Assembly: GCA_907165275.2 (NCBI GenBank)
Contig: OU015650.1
Coordinates: 2,510,001 to 2,574,000 of the forward strand
Source: Zygaena filipendulae
Taxonomy: Eukaryota; Arthropoda; Insecta; Lepidoptera; Zygaenidae
Length of the DNA: 64,000 nt
Direction: 5' to 3'
This document shows, in pieces, positions 1-10,645 of this stretch (its first letter is position 1; every line of letters begins with the position of its first letter). The translations under genes were made by a program, and so were the position numbers. The notes under the pieces are model-generated. The model ran no database searches. It was not told the origin of the DNA and saw only the letters and a list, made by a program, of their open reading frames with translations.

Positions 1-40
1 TGACTCGAACATCATTTATCTACTTAGGTTAAATGTAGCA

Positions 41-371
41 CAATGGGCATGTTGACTAATTTTTATTTTTTAGTCCGTCTTGTAGATTATTAAAAAATAG
101 TGGACACGTATTTTTTCTTTTTTTACGTAATCAAAAAATAACGGCGATATATTGAGTTAAAATTTCGCGTGACGTCACTATTCTGACAGTTTGTATGGCG
201 ATTTTGCGGTTAGTGACGTCACGACCTCCTCATCCTAAACTTTAATGCGCTTTATCTCTGTATATTTTAATTTATTTAAAAAAGCAAAAAATACGTGTCT
301 ATTGTTTTTTTATTTTCTAACTGACGGACTAATTAGAATTTTGATTGTCAATAGTAGTCAACATCCCTATT
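41..371 (+). mobile_element. TIR element, family A (paired TGACGTCA), copy 1
   Basis: Non-autonomous DNA-transposon-like element. The left end starts CAATGGGCATGTTGACTA and the right end reads, inverted, AATAGGGATGTTGACTA. Inside each end lies TTAGTCCGTC followed by an A/T stretch and GGACACGTATTTTTT or AGACACGTATTTTTT, so the imperfect TIRs are about 80 bp. The centre holds two perfect TGACGTCA palindromes at 170-177 and 214-221. Six other copies or partial copies in the window share this layout. No clear target duplication is visible, and the transposase superfamily is unknown to me. Confidence 0.75.
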
Positions 372-1020
372 ATGTATTTTTGTCTGTTAGAAAGATGCAA
401 TTTGTTGACTAGTCAGTCTAGCAGCTAGGATTATGTCTAAACAATAAGATCGCCTCAGTCAATCTAACAATTGGAAAAAAGAATGTCCATACTGTCAAAA
501 AACATCGGACTACTGTTAGGACTGGACAGAATATACCCTTTTTTTGTACAGCTCGCGTTATCTATTCATAACTATGTCTTTGGTAATAGAAAATTATACA
601 TGTGTTTCCAAAGCGGTTGGGCGTCTCAATCGTATACATATTTGCATTTGTGGTTACCAAATAAGCGAATGGTGGATATTTTGTGTTTGCGCTGAATTTC
701 TTTGAGGATACACGATTTGCATATTAGGCATCGGTTGTATCCGTCCGCGTGAAATATCGATTTCGCCGAACTATACAAAATACAAATGGGTCGGATTCAT
801 AATGGATTTAAAGGTACAAAATTTTCAGGTAGAACGACGTTAAACATTCATTCTTTACGGCAATCAAAAAAGAAAAGCGCATGGTGAAAAAAGGTTTTTG
901 GCAAGTTTTCGTGGATTCGTTAAGTACCTGCCTACCTAGTTGTGGTCGAACGATTGTCTCTACGGTCTGGGCGTTAGTTCGAATGGTTTATTAACTTTCA
1001 ACAACGAGCACAACTTTTGA
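372..1020. other. stretch without recognisable feature
   Basis: AT-rich DNA. A 74-codon open frame at 471-695 has no recognisable motif, no splice context and no coding-like composition, so I do not call it. No repeat in this stretch recurs elsewhere in the window. Confidence 0.5.
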
Positions 1021-1132
1021 CTGTACAGTCTGCAGCAGAAACATGTAAACACGTCATTGAATGTTATTGCAATAGTAATAAAGTTCAAACACTGACCAAA
1101 GTGTTTACATATTCCTGCCGCTGTCTGTACAG
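1021..1132. mobile_element. 112-bp foldback element
   Basis: The ends are inverted copies of each other over about 32 bp: CTGTACAGTCTGCAGCAG at the left, and CTGTACAGACAGCGGCAG when the right end is inverted. Both arms continue into ATGTAAACAC. The centre, with GAATGTTATTGCAATAG followed by AATAAAGTT, is matched by a diverged relative near 48.8 kb. It is consistent with a MITE. No certain target duplication is visible. Confidence 0.6.
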
Positions 1133-1849
1133 CGTGCAGTAAGTAGCGTGAAAGTACTCTGCTTGTACCTATACATTACGTATACTACTCCGTAATGCGC
1201 TGTAAATGTGAAGTCACATTTGTGCTGCACATAACCTAAAAACGGAGATGCATCTAAAATTCAAGCAACCTTAATACACTTTTGTGAACTTAAAAACTAC
1301 TGAACAAGTTAGCTACGCTGAACGAAAATATTCATACACTTTTGCTCTAATGTGTATCATCCTCTTAAAAATTTCATCGATGTAATTTGTATTGTTTTTG
1401 GTTCTCTCTTTATTATTTGTGGTTCACTCTCTGAACCTATCCCAACATCTCACCTGAAATCCTAATCTAACATCCCCGTTGAGTGCACAAAAGAAATAAA
1501 ACGTACAAAACCCGTGGCATTGGCAAACAAAGGTTTTCCGTTTTACAGCTACGAAATATCATAAAGTAATACAAATAATACCTTCAGGACAGCCAGATGT
1601 GTTCTACCTTTATACAAAACAAAGTTTAATACAATACAACAGTATCGAAAAAGTTACATTTGGGTACATGTCAATGAAACCCTGTTTTTTACGTTCACCA
1701 ATTTCATATTCATAGCGCTATAAAACCTCCGGAGAAAGAGACCGCAAAGAAAAAAAAAAAAAAAGGAAACATATAGCCGTGCAAATATGGAATGCGTGTA
1801 AACATCTTAACTGGGGCTATACAAAGGCCGCGTATGAATAGAAATAAAA
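1133..1849. other. AT-rich stretch, nothing recognised
   Basis: Contains a poly-A run at about 1747-1764 but no upstream SINE or LINE body that I recognise. No inverted ends, splice-flanked open frames or repeats shared with the rest of the window were found. Confidence 0.5.
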
Positions 1850-1879
1850 ATGTTTATTGCCGTGAAACACGTTAGAGAC

Positions 1880-2070
1880 GTAAGTGGGCGAGGACCCAGG
1901 TGGTTGGGCGAACGGCGATGCATGATTAATGGGACGGTACACGATCGAGCTTTTAGCGCCGTGACATGCTCTGGTACAGCTGCCAGGAGCGGCTGGGGCG
2001 AGGATTGTCACGTCACTACTTCTCCGGCAGTCGACGATCACAGCGCGAGACGATAGTTTATTTACATTGC
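1880..2070. other. GC-richer unique block of unknown role
   Basis: This block is markedly richer in G+C than its surroundings and has no second copy here. Overlapping short open frames exist on both strands (1850-2056 plus, 1817-2089 minus), but neither has a recognisable domain. It could be a regulatory element or a decayed exon. The words GTTTATTTACATTG and GTCACGTCACTAC resemble Fox-type and bZIP-type sites, which is only suggestive. Confidence 0.25.
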
Positions 2071-3030
2071 CACGATCCACGACGTACATTGCCTAGCGAG
2101 GTATACACAGACACTGGCTGGAGTTTTTGAAGTTATGAATTGGCAATTCCTTCGGGGTTTTAAAAGTAAAATTTTAGAAGACAACGGGAATGAAGGCTAT
2201 CACTAACAAATTCGCATTGAAGTCTCAAAATGTCAACGTCCGTGCATAAAGTACCTACACATAAGCTTTTTTCTTTTTTAAGACAACCCAGAAATCTTAA
2301 TATCCTTGCTTAGTGTCTTAAAAATACACCCCAGCGTATAGACTATAGAGTATACTGTATCAAATTCATTTATAATAAGATGCTTTATCCGCTTTCGAAA
2401 CAATATGCTAGAACTACTACTTACTAGCTTTTTGGATATCTCACACGTATACGAAAAATATATCACTATCTACTTTTTTATTAAACTGTTTTTGTTTAAT
2501 CCCCACAGCTTAAGTGAATTAGAGACAATTTCACTGTGAAACTGTATAAAAAAAAAACACAAGTATCTTGGATTTCACATAAAATAAAGCGTCGTTTTAA
2601 TCGTGAGTGTCGGCAACAAACACACCGACAACGACATGTAAAAGAGAACTTTTCAACGGGCAATAGCTAAGCGTTTCCCGCGGGTTTGTTTGCTATCAGA
2701 TCACCGCTGTCGAGTGATACTTGTCTCGACACAACACGAGGCGCACCGTGTTTAGCTGTCTGCGGGTGGCCAGGATTCAAAACGTATTTCAGATTTATCA
2801 GATTTTTTTCTTTTTTCAAATTAAAATATCACGTTCTTCTCAAGCGCTCATTAGTCTTTTGTTTCCTTCAAGTCTACTGAGACAAAGATTACAATAGCTA
2901 CTAATTTAAGATTGCTGTAAATTCTAAGGTATTTAATTTGATTAAAAAAAATGGGAAAAATATAGAGTTACTAAGTTAGAGTACTGATTCCATCTCTATA
3001 AATGAGATGTAAAGCATGTCGGGCATGCTT
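2071..3030. other. AT-rich stretch, nothing recognised
   Basis: No repeat family seen elsewhere in the window and no credible exon. A short GC-rich patch follows at about 3046-3115, where the plus strand has a 31-codon CpG-rich open frame beginning MTRKPSERG. It lacks a pyrimidine tract and a donor, so it is not called as an exon. Confidence 0.45.
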
Positions 3031-3289
3031 GGTAAGGTTAAGCTTGTACTGCTGACCATGACACGCAAGCCAAGCGAGCGCGGCGAGCGTGCCGCGGCAG
3101 AGGCCGGCGATGCGTCAAAAACAAATGGTTTATACAGAAATATTCGACATTGACGATATGTTGTATACTTACTGGATTTGAGAGGATTTTGCATGCTATG
3201 TATTAATATGAATAAGGCATATTATTATGAATGTGGCATTTGTAGAAAATTTTCCACGCTGTTTTCCACAGCTAGTTTCTTGTAAATAA

Positions 3290-3340
3290 TATAATCGGGA
3301 TTCGAACCGCAGATTCTAGTAGCACCAGTCCAGCTTTTGA
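3290..3340 (-). repeat. decayed tRNA-like fragment (B box)
   Basis: On the minus strand the word GGTTCGAATCCC matches the internal B box of RNA polymerase III promoters. The five bases either side do not pair as a T stem, and no A box stands at the right distance. It is therefore at most a tRNA pseudogene or SINE remnant, not a functional tRNA. Confidence 0.3.
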
Positions 3341-3344
3341 GTGA

Positions 3345-4059
3345 AATATCTTCTGGATATGTTTAAGGTTAATAACCAGATGCGCAATTTCCCTCATTTT
3401 TAAATTAGGTAAGTATATCCGTTAAAAATAAATAGTTCTCAAAGTGTTACAAAGTCATCTATTAACAACCAAACGATTTTTTTAACAAACTAAAACTTAA
3501 AACCTAATAAATTTTTCCACATCGTGAGCAAAGAAGTTTTACTTTAAAATAGTTACATGCATTTTTAAACCGTATCCGTTCTCGATCTAATCATAGCTTG
3601 ATACTGTCCCGACTTCAACACAAAAGTTTGTCCATCCTACTTGTTCGCGTATGTAAAACATCCACCTTTATCCGAGAAAGGAAGGATGAAATAACTTTTC
3701 TTATTTTCTCTATGCTTTTTCAGGAAATGTTGTTTAGATACTCTTTGTATGTGTACCTACCTACACATATTGTGTACGATACCCGATAAAATCTCGAAAA
3801 ATATTTTCTATTGTAATTCCAAGATTTGAAGCTGATTGCGAACGTAGGTGTTTCGGTGAAACATGGAACAGCAAAATATCTACCTAAATAAAAATGGTTA
3901 CTTATTTCTATTTGAACTGTATAAAATAACGAAAGATATTTTGTTACTTTTATATTGATGTATCCTTGGCGCAATTTTTCCTTTGCCTTCTTATTTTTTT
4001 ATTGTGATGTGTGATGTGATGTATATAGGTATAAGATATCAGCTAACCCGATCGGTGTT
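3345..4059. other. AT-rich stretch, nothing recognised
   Basis: Contains only short open frames without motifs. No inverted ends or shared repeats were found before the microsatellite at 4064. Confidence 0.45.
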
Positions 4060-4063
4060 GTAT

Positions 4064-4083
4064 ACTAATAATAATAATAATAA
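4064..4083. repeat. (TAA)n microsatellite
   Basis: About six units of ATA/TAA immediately before a Helitron 5' end. Confidence 0.8.
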
Positions 4084-4089
4084 GCTAAA

Positions 4090-4294
4090 TCCCTACTAAT
4101 ATTATCTATAAATGCGAAAGTAACTCTGTCTGTCTGTCTGTTACGTTTTCACGCCTTAACGGCTCAACCGATCATCATGAAATTTTGCATACCTACATGT
4201 TGTCAGAGTACACAAAAGGACATAGGGTCCTTTTTTCTGGAATTCCCGCGGGATCTACGAAGTTAACGCGGGTGACACCGCGGGGGACAGCTAG
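4090..4294 (+). mobile_element. Helitron-like element (Lep1 type), complete
   Basis: Begins TC and ends CTAG, and sits between A (4089) and T (4295), as Helitrons do. The 5' part has CTACTAATATTAT then AAATGCGAAAGT. The middle has ACGCCTTAACGGCTCAACC and GATCATCATGAAATTTTGC, and then GGACATAGGGT. The 3' part has CCCGCGGGATCT and the hairpin CGCGGGTGACACCGCG nine bases before CTAG. Compared with its sister copies it carries a 4-bp CCTA insertion at 4192-4195. It encodes no protein, so it would depend on a helicase supplied elsewhere. Confidence 0.85.
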
Positions 4295-4442
4295 TTTAAG
4301 ATATATGTCAATAAATGAATAATAACACTGAAAATATCTACAAATCATTACCTACAAAAGTAATTTTATTAGATATTATTTCGACTGCTATACGGAAAAA
4401 CAACTGGTTTTTTTTTTTCAAAATGTTTTTTTTTTGTATTTT

Positions 4443-4530
4443 TACATACACGTTGACAGGGATTCCATATCCCGGAATTCCCGCGAAAACTCCGAAATTG
4501 ACGTGGGTGAAACCGCAGGAAATAACTACT
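4443..4530 (+). mobile_element. Helitron-like 3' fragment
   Basis: Only the 3' half remains: ACACGTTGACAGGG, CCCGGAATTCCCGCG, and a decayed terminal hairpin GTGGGTGAAACCGC. The final CTAG has become CTACT. Confidence 0.65.
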
Positions 4531-4649
4531 AAAAATCCTTTAAGCGCCATTGCATAATTTTGCTCCATACATAAATGATAATATATTTCATTTCACATTT
4601 CCTCTCAAACGGAATGTATATTTTACAAAAACATACCTACATATAGGTA

Positions 4650-4692
4650 CAGCCGAATACAGGACCTCCTCCTTTTTGAAAGTCGGTTAAAA
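4650..4692 (-). repeat. end fragment of the AACCGACTTCC repeat
   Basis: Reads GACCTCCTCCTTTTTGAAAGTCGGTT, which is the inverted form of the common insect repeat end AACCGACTTCC followed by AAAAAGGAGGAGG. Only one end is present. Related pieces lie near 11.4, 16.1 and 37.1 kb. Confidence 0.6.
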
Positions 4693-5446
4693 TATGGTAT
4701 GTTTTGTTTTTCCATCGCCCTGTGACAACTGACAATATAGATTATGACATTACGCAACGTTGAGAGAGTAGGTACTCTATGACCTTATTTCTCGCTCGAT
4801 ATCACTCGATAAAGAGGTTTTTATTGAAATATAGGTAATAAGATACTCGTAATATTATTGAGTTAGAATAAACAACATTGCAATATAACTCGTGTGAGTT
4901 TCGCGATTATCTCATGAACTCTTTGTACCGCAAATGGTGTATGTTATGTTATTATGGAGTCTATTCTGTCGGCTGTCCGTGTGTTAAGTTTCATGCAAAT
5001 CCGCTCAATGGTTTACAAGTAATTAAGTCAAAAATTTAAACAAACGTCATTTTATATTTATTTTTATAGTTTTCTTCGATCAAGATCGACCATTTCGAGC
5101 GTGGAGTCACACCACACAAATGGCAAAATATGTTACTTTTTCTTGCTTAGTTTTGTTTCGTTTTTCTTTATTTTGTTTTTTCTTTATTTCGTTATTATTT
5201 ATTTTGTTATTATTTAATTGTTTTCATTTGTTTTGTCCTGTATGTGTTCATTTGTGTTGTGTTTCTCCTCTTGCTTGAATAAATCTTTCTTATCTTATCT
5301 TAAGTGATAACAGTAAGGTTTTTTTCACTAGTTGACTTACACCTTAAGCAACATCCTATTTTGGTTGAAATAAAAGATCGAAGTAAAGGAAGCTAAAAAA
5401 CTCTTCCAATAGAGAGGGCGTAACTAGGCTTATCTATATACTAATA

Positions 5447-5711
5447 CTAGCTGTCCCCCGCGATTTCATCCGCGGTAATTTCGGAGTACTCTATGTCCTT
5501 CTTTGTACCCCGACAGTAGTTTACGGTGATTAGCTGTTCCCCGCATTAGTGCCGGAGTTCCCGGGGGAATTCCGGGATAAAAACTATCCTATCTTTTAAG
5601 TTAGACCATATTATAAATGGTTACAAAATTTTATCAAAGTCCGTTCAGTAGTTTCGGGGTATATCGCGGACAAACAACGTGACACGTAATTTATATATAA
5701 TTAAGATAAGA
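5447..5711 (-). mobile_element. Helitron-like element, divergent subtype, possibly composite
   Basis: Read on the minus strand it ends in CTAG at 5447-5450, preceded by CGCGGATGAAATCGCG. A second 3'-like motif, GATTAGCTGTTCCCCGC, lies inside near 5528, so it looks like one element nested in or fused to another. The 5' part has AAATTTTATCAAAGTCCGTTC, typical of a different Helitron subtype from the 4090 copy. Confidence 0.55.
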
Positions 5712-5907
5712 TAAGATTATAAAGAGATAAAGTTTGTGAGGTTATAGGGGGTAATCTCTGGATCTATTACTGAAGCGATTTTGAAAATTCTTTTACCGAC
5801 AGAATGCTACAGTACAGTGTTCTTGAGTGTCATAAGGTACTTCTTATCCCGGAACCCCAGCGGGAACTCCAAAATTACAGCGGGTGAAACCGCGGGGGAA
5901 CACCTAG
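5712..5907 (+). mobile_element. Helitron-like element, first of a tail-to-tail pair
   Basis: Subtype with TTATAAAGAGATAAAG, GTGAGGTTATAGGGGG, and GATTTTGAAAATTCTTT. It ends with the hairpin CAGCGGGTGAAACCGCGG, then CTAG at 5904-5907 followed by T. Its inverted partner of the same subtype starts 50 bp downstream. Confidence 0.7.
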
Positions 5908-5957
5908 TGTTACTTAAACTTAACATTCATACATCCAACTTCCACCTATATTTGCAA

Positions 5958-6175
5958 CTAGCTGTCCCCCGCGGTTCACCCGCGGTTATTCCAGAGTTCC
6001 CGTGGGAATTTGGGGATAAAAATCACCCTATGTCACTCAGGACTACCGCAGCTTCCTATACTTAAGTGAAAGAATTTTCAAAATCGGTTCAGTAGATCCA
6101 AGGAATACCCCCTACTACATCACAAACTCACAATTCACGAACTCACAAACTGTACCTCTGTATAATATTAGTAGG
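5958..6175 (-). mobile_element. Helitron-like element, second of a tail-to-tail pair
   Basis: Same subtype as the preceding element but inverted. On the plus strand it reads CTAGCTGTCCCCCGCGG, then AAGAATTTTCAAAATCGG, GGAATACCCCCTACTACATC, and ends TATAATATTAGTAGG. The two together could fold into a long imperfect hairpin if transcribed. Confidence 0.7.
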
Positions 6176-6636
6176 TATAGATTATATTCTTTGCTCCGGC
6201 CACCAGGCCACCAAGGCAAACAAGCATTTGCTTAAACCATTAAAAAAGTTAAGTAAGTAAGTTAAGTTAAGATTTATTTATTCAACCAAAAACTAATATA
6301 ACTAAGATAATAAAATCCCGTTAAAAAGGAATGGGATTCCTTCTCGAACAATGTCTTTCGAAACAAATTTCAAATAAATTACTACTACTCTTCTAACAAA
6401 GTAGCAATCAATTCAAAAGTATTTCTTTTAATCAGTATTAAATAATTTAACAATAAAGCTATAACAGTTGGCGACTGGCTCTCGTTCTAGAGTCGCTCCT
6501 TTTTGCTGGATCTGGCGACGTCTGTGCAGTAACAGCCCGCATAAATCCACCACCATGGAGTATTTAGTTCCACACAAAATGAGAGCTGTAGCGTTTCGAC
6601 GAATTAAACTTTTCACTTATATTAAAGTTAAAAATA
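6176..6636. other. unique stretch with a short GC-richer centre
   Basis: Between about 6468 and 6600 the sequence is GC-richer and has an open frame on each strand (64 codons plus, 62 codons minus). The word CCACCATGG sits within it. No domain, repeat partner or splice pattern supports a gene. It may be an unrecognised repeat. Confidence 0.35.
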
Positions 6637-6860
6637 TCTGGGTGACCGAGCTTCGCTCGTAGCGCCATCTGTTGTTAAGTAGAAAAGCAGTACCAAACAC
6701 TAATTTTTAATTGCCTGAAAACACGAACAAAACGACTACGACGAGTTAGATCGATTAATCGCCCCCGAAACCCCCTGCATACTGAATTTCATGAAAATCG
6801 CTCCAGCCGTTTTCGAGATTCAGGTTATATACTTTATCTTTCTCGTATACAATAGATACT
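6637..6860 (+). repeat. dispersed insect repeat with GGGTGACCGAGCTTCGCTCG
   Basis: Starts CTGGGTGACCGAGCTTCGCT, followed by TAGCGCCATCTG, and later GCCCCCGAAACCCCCTGCAT and AATCGCTCCAGCCGTTTTCG. I recognise this combination as a widespread arthropod repeat of uncertain class. It has no coding capacity here. Confidence 0.55.
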
Positions 6861-7691
6861 ATGTAGGTAATAATAATTATGATGGATCAAGAGGTTAGTG
6901 TCATTTTTTTTTTTTAACTATAATCTCTTCCAAGATAACCAAACTATAAACCAAACTTGCTATCAGCATTGTGCCAACATTTTGTGAATATATTATATAC
7001 GTACAACCTGGGTGAAACCGTAGGGGGCTATGGTTCCCTAGTTTCACCCCTTTCACCTAAGGGGTTGAATCAATAAAAGCTTTAAAATACGTGTTTCTTT
7101 ATTTGAAGAGTCTAAATACCAATTTTTATGATTATTTATTTTAAACTAACGATAATTAAAAAAAAACCGTTCACTCGCTTTTTTTTTCAAATACTTAACC
7201 TTTTCTTAATTAAGAAATGCATGCATTTATGAACAATAAAGGAGATCATTATGAACCAACAATCCATTAGGTATGTGAGTCGAGTAGAAAAACATAACGT
7301 AAAATTAGGAAGTACCTATACCTACTTAGTAAATATGTAATTTGTGTTTTGAAAATATACGTAAAAAGTTCCTCGTTTGAACCAACCAACTGCTCACTGC
7401 CAACAAAGAGTAATTGCTGAAAAAAGGCAGAAACGAAACAATGAGAGGGAAAAATCAACAAGGGTCAGTGGAATTGACGCAGACGCTAATACCGGGAAAT
7501 GGTATGGTTTTATTTAAAATTATTTGGAGGAACTTGCTAATATTTTCCTAAGGGCGTGTTCACAGTGAACAGCGTTCTATCTGCCGGCCGACACTGAGTC
7601 GCTCACTTTTACAATCAGCTGCCACTGAGCTGTAAATCTATAACTAGTGGCCGACAAAGCCAAACTGCTGACTGAACGTCGACGACGTTCA
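6861..7691. other. stretch without clear feature
   Basis: A weak Helitron 3'-like remnant at about 7010-7050 reads GGGTGAAACCGTAGGGGGC and then CTAG. The rest is AT-rich with no shared repeat and no credible exon. Confidence 0.4.
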
Positions 7692-7958
7692 ACGACCCGT
7701 TTGGCGCAGAGGTCACCATGCCTACCCGCTAATCAAGGGGTTCCGGGTTCGATTCCCTCTGGGGGTGGACTTGGTGTGATGAACACAGGGTTCCATTATC
7801 CAGTCTGGGTGCAGTGTTTATATATCTATAGTATAATATATAAGTAATTCTATGTAGTATATACCACGTTTGCTTGGTTTCCACGACACAAGCTAATAGT
7901 TTACTGTGGGATCAAGTAGATCTGTGTGTTGTGATGTGGATTATAAAAAAAAAAAACG
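7692..7958 (+). mobile_element. tRNA-derived SINE
   Basis: The RNA polymerase III A box is TGGCGCAGAGG (7702-7712) and the B box GGGTTCGATTCC (7745-7756), about 33 bp apart as in tRNA-derived SINE heads. The body has GTGTGATGAACACAGGG and CCAGTCTGGGTGCAGTG, and the element ends in a poly-A tail near 7944-7957. The body matches lepidopteran SINEs and the two weaker copies at 24.2 and 33.4 kb. It needs LINE enzymes in trans. Confidence 0.8.
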
Positions 7959-8858
7959 TAACGGCAAGCATTTAGCCGCGAACTGCGTTCGCTACGACTA
8001 GTGACCTTAAACGTCTCTAGTTTTTATCTAAAAATAAAGTACGCTAACTGTTGAGTGACAGTGAGCTGCAGACTGTGAGCATAAGGTGCAATAATACATC
8101 CTAAATAAACTACTTTGCCAGAAAATATTTACCTAAATATAATATAGCGTTATCGATTGAATGTCATTATGTCAGACTGACTTTGACACGTAGATAGTGC
8201 ATTTAGGTCTGATATACTCAGTCACAGGGCGGGGGTTATCGATTCATATCTGAAGGCATTAGCACGGAACGAGGGGATTTTACCTCCTTTTCAGGGTTCC
8301 GTAGTACTTTTCACAGGCAATTTACCCAGAACTTCTTCTTCTTCTTCTTTTAAGCCAATTTGTAACAATCGAACGTAAGTGAAGTCTGTACATGAATGTA
8401 CTTCATAAGTGAATAAGAAGATAAATGTAGATTTGAGATGCAGACATGCGATTGTGCGATATCGGCACAAATACCCCATTTACACCTTTGATCTTATATC
8501 AGAAAAATCTAACAAAAAAAACGTTGTAAAATATTTCTCCACGGTATACGAAAATTATTTTTTAATACAGTTGCTCAAAAAGTGGCATATTGCAGGGACG
8601 TATAGAGTTCGGGAAGTGGGCTATTACATACTCGAGCTTTTTCTTTACCTTTTCCGAACTCGTGCGTTCTCTTTCCCAACTGTCAAAAATGGCGAAACGA
8701 CTTTGACACACTTTTTGTATTGCGCAACGTAGGTTTCGTATTACTAATACGACTAGCGCCATCTCTTGATCACAGTTGGAACTTAGTTGAGTTTGTGTTT
8801 TTATTATTTTACTAAATTTCTTCATTTTTTTCGCAACTGCATTAAAAATAGTTGTTCA
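7959..8858. other. stretch with a (CTT)n tract, otherwise unassigned
   Basis: A CTT microsatellite occupies 8332-8350. A 107-codon open frame at 8409-8732, the longest in the window, shows no motif and has an overlapping 87-codon frame on the other strand. The motif CTAGCGCCATCTCTTGATC near 8752 is a common insect repeat word. Confidence 0.45.
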
Positions 8859-8979
8859 GTACACGTGCGGAACCGTCATTGCAAAGAGTTCCGACTGTCA
8901 ACCCTCACCTTCGGCTGCGCCTCGGCTCGGGTCGACATTTGTCGGAACTCATTGCAATGACAGCCTTTCCGCACTTGTA
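8859..8979. mobile_element. foldback MITE with about 40-bp TIRs
   Basis: The left arm is GTACACGTGCGGAA, then GTCATTGCAAAGAGTTCCGAC. The right arm inverted is TACAAGTGCGGAAAG, then GTCATTGCAATGAGTTCCGAC. The short centre is CCTTCGGCTGCGCCTCGGCT. I recognise it as a common lepidopteran miniature element. No target duplication is evident. Confidence 0.65.
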
Positions 8980-9623
8980 ATGAAATATACTATACACGGC
9001 TAATATTAATGAAAACACCCTATTCAGGCATCCTTTATGGCCATTTATCACATATCGAGAATATAATTTATAGCTTGCTTATCATCGAGCACACGTTTTG
9101 GCTGCCGAGCGAGGTTTTTGCGCTTCGGCCGAGCCTAATTTTGCTTTGGCGCATCGCCAACTTTGCACTATTATTTCAACCACGTCGCTTGTGTATGTAA
9201 ATATTTTGTGTAAATTCCAAACAATGCTTTTAGTTTAGACCGAGTTGGTGCCTAACAAAGGGCGTACACTTACACTTCCTCCGTTGTGGAGTGTGTGACG
9301 GAAGGCACTTTACACTAGAGGGTCATTCCGGACTCCGTCGCGGTTTTCTAGTAGAAACTTACAGCTCGAGATTTTCATTTGCACTGACTGTAATCAGAAG
9401 TGAGAGTCTCGGTAAGGTTTCTTAAAGAAAATTGTTTATAATATTAACATTAAGTGTATACTAACATTAACATATACTTATTATGTAAATTTTTTGTCAT
9501 ATTATTCTGTATCTCAAAATTATATCTAACACTACACGACACACTTCATTTTGATTTCTCACAAAACAAAGCTTGTATCAGCGCCTTCTAATTCCAATTA
9601 GGGAAGGTTTACCGTTTAAAACG
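8980..9623. other. stretch without recognised feature
   Basis: Contains a GC-richer patch at 9090-9200 with GCTTCGGCCGAGCC, similar in tone to insect repeats but with no second copy here. No credible exon. Confidence 0.4.
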
Positions 9624-10015
9624 GGGATGTACAAGCAATAGTGTGTTAACGCACACTGAATAAATTTGGAGTACCTAAATCGTGTTTTAAAGTTATGGCG
9701 CATTTTTTGTCCATTTTTTTACGTATTATTAGTATTTGTACAATGTAATGAGTTTCGAACGCTAGCCTTCGAGGTGGTGCTTCGGGGCAGAGCCCCCCGC
9801 AGTGGTTTATCCGACGCTGTCCGCCAATACGGACAGGAACTGGGGGGCGGTCTAGAGACGGCGTGGCGGGCGTGGATCGTCAGGGCAGAGCGGCGTCTAG
9901 GCTCCGTCAGAACACATACCTAATTGAAAAACGTTCTCTGAGCCCAATAAAGCATTCTGTGTGAACTTAATTTATGATTATTTATGGGTTAACATGTTTT
10001 TGCTTATCGGCGTCC
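9624..10015 (+). mobile_element. TIR element, family B, copy with a foreign insert
   Basis: The left end is decayed but reads ACAAGCAATAGTGTGTTAAC. The right end reads GGGTTAACATG, then TTGCTTATCGGCGTCC. Both match the TIR of copies at 22872, 30321 and 46191. Internal family sequence such as AAAACGTTCTCTGAG is interrupted by a GC-rich block (9753-9910) absent from the other copies. Confidence 0.7.
9753..9910 (+). other. GC-rich insert inside a TIR element; possible captured gene fragment
   Basis: About 158 bp of GC-rich sequence replaces roughly 10 bp found in sister copies, which have AATGTAATAAGG before and ACACACAATTAAAAAACGTT after. It is open in one plus-strand frame and reads FEVVLRGRAPRSGL and later GGGLETAWRAWIVRAERRLG (partial). 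This continues a frame that begins in the transposon and stops at 9921. I cannot identify the source. It could be a captured exon or a piece of another repeat. Confidence 0.45.
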
Positions 10016-10508
10016 ACAACTAATGATTACGTGTTTTCGATTCCATATGCTCACTTCCGGTAGCTATTTTCGCATAACTTCCGTTGCCTGCGATGCTGAA
10101 AATTGTCTCCCAATGTGTCAAAATACATGATAAAAATGCGATAAACTATCAAAGACTTCATATCAGACAAAAAGACCACCCATTATATTAACTTAGTCAA
10201 CGGACTTGTTTGCGTTATCATTTTGTTATTGCTAAATATTTAAAAATAGATAGAAGTCTTCGAAATAATATTGTATATCAGAGTGGCATTATTCTTCCAC
10301 GTGTTTGAGTAGGTGTAGTTGATTTTTCAAGTGAGCCAAGATGATCAAATCGTAAAAATACAAGAAGTAAGAAAAATGCTCAAAATATGTTGGAAGGAAG
10401 GATGCTTGGGATGGTCAGTTATAAATGTGTAACACGAGTAGGCACATAAACAATACTTGTACAATTCCGGATTACGCATAGAATTCACTACAATAGGTAC
10501 CTACCAAC
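10016..10508. other. AT-rich stretch, nothing recognised
   Basis: No shared repeat or credible exon between the family B element and the Helitron fragment that follows. Confidence 0.45.
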
Positions 10509-10645
10509 TAACAAATATTATACATGCGAATGTGAGTTCGTTTTAATTTGTTTGTTTCACTTTCAGCCTTAACTACTTAACCGATCATCATGGAACTTTG
10601 CATACGCGTTGGCCGAGGTACATGAAAGGACATAGGGTAGGGTAT
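10509..10645 (+). mobile_element. Helitron-like 5' fragment
   Basis: Has AATATTATACATGCGAATGTGAG, CTTAACTACTTAACCGATCAT and GAAAGGACATAGGGTA, but breaks off before the CCCGCGGG segment and terminal hairpin. Confidence 0.6.

Noticed and set aside
3046..3150. CpG-rich 31-codon frame beginning MTRKPSERG
   Set aside because: Composition is coding-like, but no pyrimidine tract or acceptor precedes it and no donor follows before the stop.
8409..8732. 107-codon open frame, the longest in the window
   Set aside because: No domain, no signal peptide, no splice context, AT-driven composition, and a competing 87-codon frame on the other strand over the same DNA.
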